Assembly (NCBI GenBank): GCA_900553115.1
Contig: USCF01000081.1
Location: 1-5,429 of the forward strand
Direction: 5' to 3'
DNA length: 5,429 nucleotides
Source: an uncultured Alphaproteobacteria bacterium
GTDB lineage: Bacteria > Pseudomonadota > Alphaproteobacteria > RF32 > CAG-239
The notes beneath the pieces are model-generated. The model made no database searches. It was not told the DNA's origin and worked only from the letters and a program-made list of their open reading frames with translations. Both the position numbers and the translations under genes were made by a program. Numbering within the stretch: the stretch's first letter is position 1; each line of letters begins with the position of its first letter. Of the stretch, positions 5,339-5,429 are shown in pieces.

Positions 5339-5429
5339 ATGGCAAAGGATATTGAAAAAAACACCCCCGAAGAAGACGGCTTCGGCAACGACATCCTCAC
5401 CCTTGTTGATGAGGACGATGATGGCTGTG
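5339..5429 (+). CDS. Acidic protein, N-terminal part only (possibly DUF1292-like)
   Basis: An ATG at 5339 opens a frame of 30 codons that runs off the window. AAGGA (5325-5329) lies nine bases upstream, an acceptable ribosome site. The visible protein begins MAKDIEKNTPEEDGFGNDIL and continues TLVDEDDDGC. It is strongly acidic, with many Asp/Glu and no hydrophobic N-terminus, so it is probably cytoplasmic. Codons here are more GC-rich than in the surrounding DNA (AAC, ACC, CCC, GGC, CTC), which supports a translated gene. The phrase ILTLVDEDDDG recalls the start of DUF1292 proteins (I-T-L-V-D-E-D-G), small proteins of unknown function. With so few residues that is only a suggestion. It is divergent from mraZ and shares its upstream region. 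Confidence 0.6.
   Translation, partial: MAKDIEKNTPEEDGFGNDILTLVDEDDDGC

Noticed and set aside
1..5429. CRISPR array, tRNA/rRNA gene, insertion sequence or toxin-antitoxin/defence module
   Set aside because: No long spaced repeats, cloverleaf, transposase motifs, terminal repeats or recognisable toxin or nuclease were found on either strand.

Overview
The window looks like chromosomal DNA from an AT-rich proteobacterium, most likely an alphaproteobacterium. The clues are the RsmH N-terminus with its GGYT-type SAM motif, an alphaproteobacterial-style FtsL (W-S-L-Y-N-T-P-x-R-L) and the order mraZ-rsmH-ftsL-ftsI. The AT-rich base composition would fit an uncultured host-associated lineage, but that is inference and cannot be settled from the sequence.

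Layout. Positions 1-131 hold the start of a leftward gene for a small membrane protein, cut by the window edge. It diverges from a rightward gene for a WYL-domain transcription regulator (260-1222). About 230 bases of very AT-rich non-coding DNA follow, then a doubtful 62-codon lysine-rich ORF (1453-1641). From the other side a tight leftward operon, mraZ (5185-4718), rsmH (4715-3801), ftsL (3797-3429) and ftsI (3427-1655), runs towards it with gaps of 2, 3 and 1 bases. To the right of mraZ, a divergent rightward gene begins at 5339 and is cut by the window end.

How the genes work together. The leftward operon is the head of the division and cell wall (dcw) cluster. MraZ is its DNA-binding regulator, RsmH methylates 16S rRNA, FtsL is a bitopic divisome protein, and FtsI is the septal transpeptidase. 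The usual next genes (murE, murF, mraY) are absent: ftsI is followed at once by convergent, unrelated sequence.

The two strongest non-coding signals are regulatory. Four direct repeats ATGG(T/G) at an exact 10-base period (5216-5250) cover the predicted mraZ promoter and look like a MraZ operator. Two matching imperfect palindromes of the form AYGTCAA-N3-TTGGCRT lie at 171-187 (between the membrane protein and WYL genes) and at 1408-1424 (opposite orientation, before the small ORF). They are candidate operators of the WYL regulator. I see no RNA genes, CRISPR array or insertion sequence, and no clearly novel multi-gene system.
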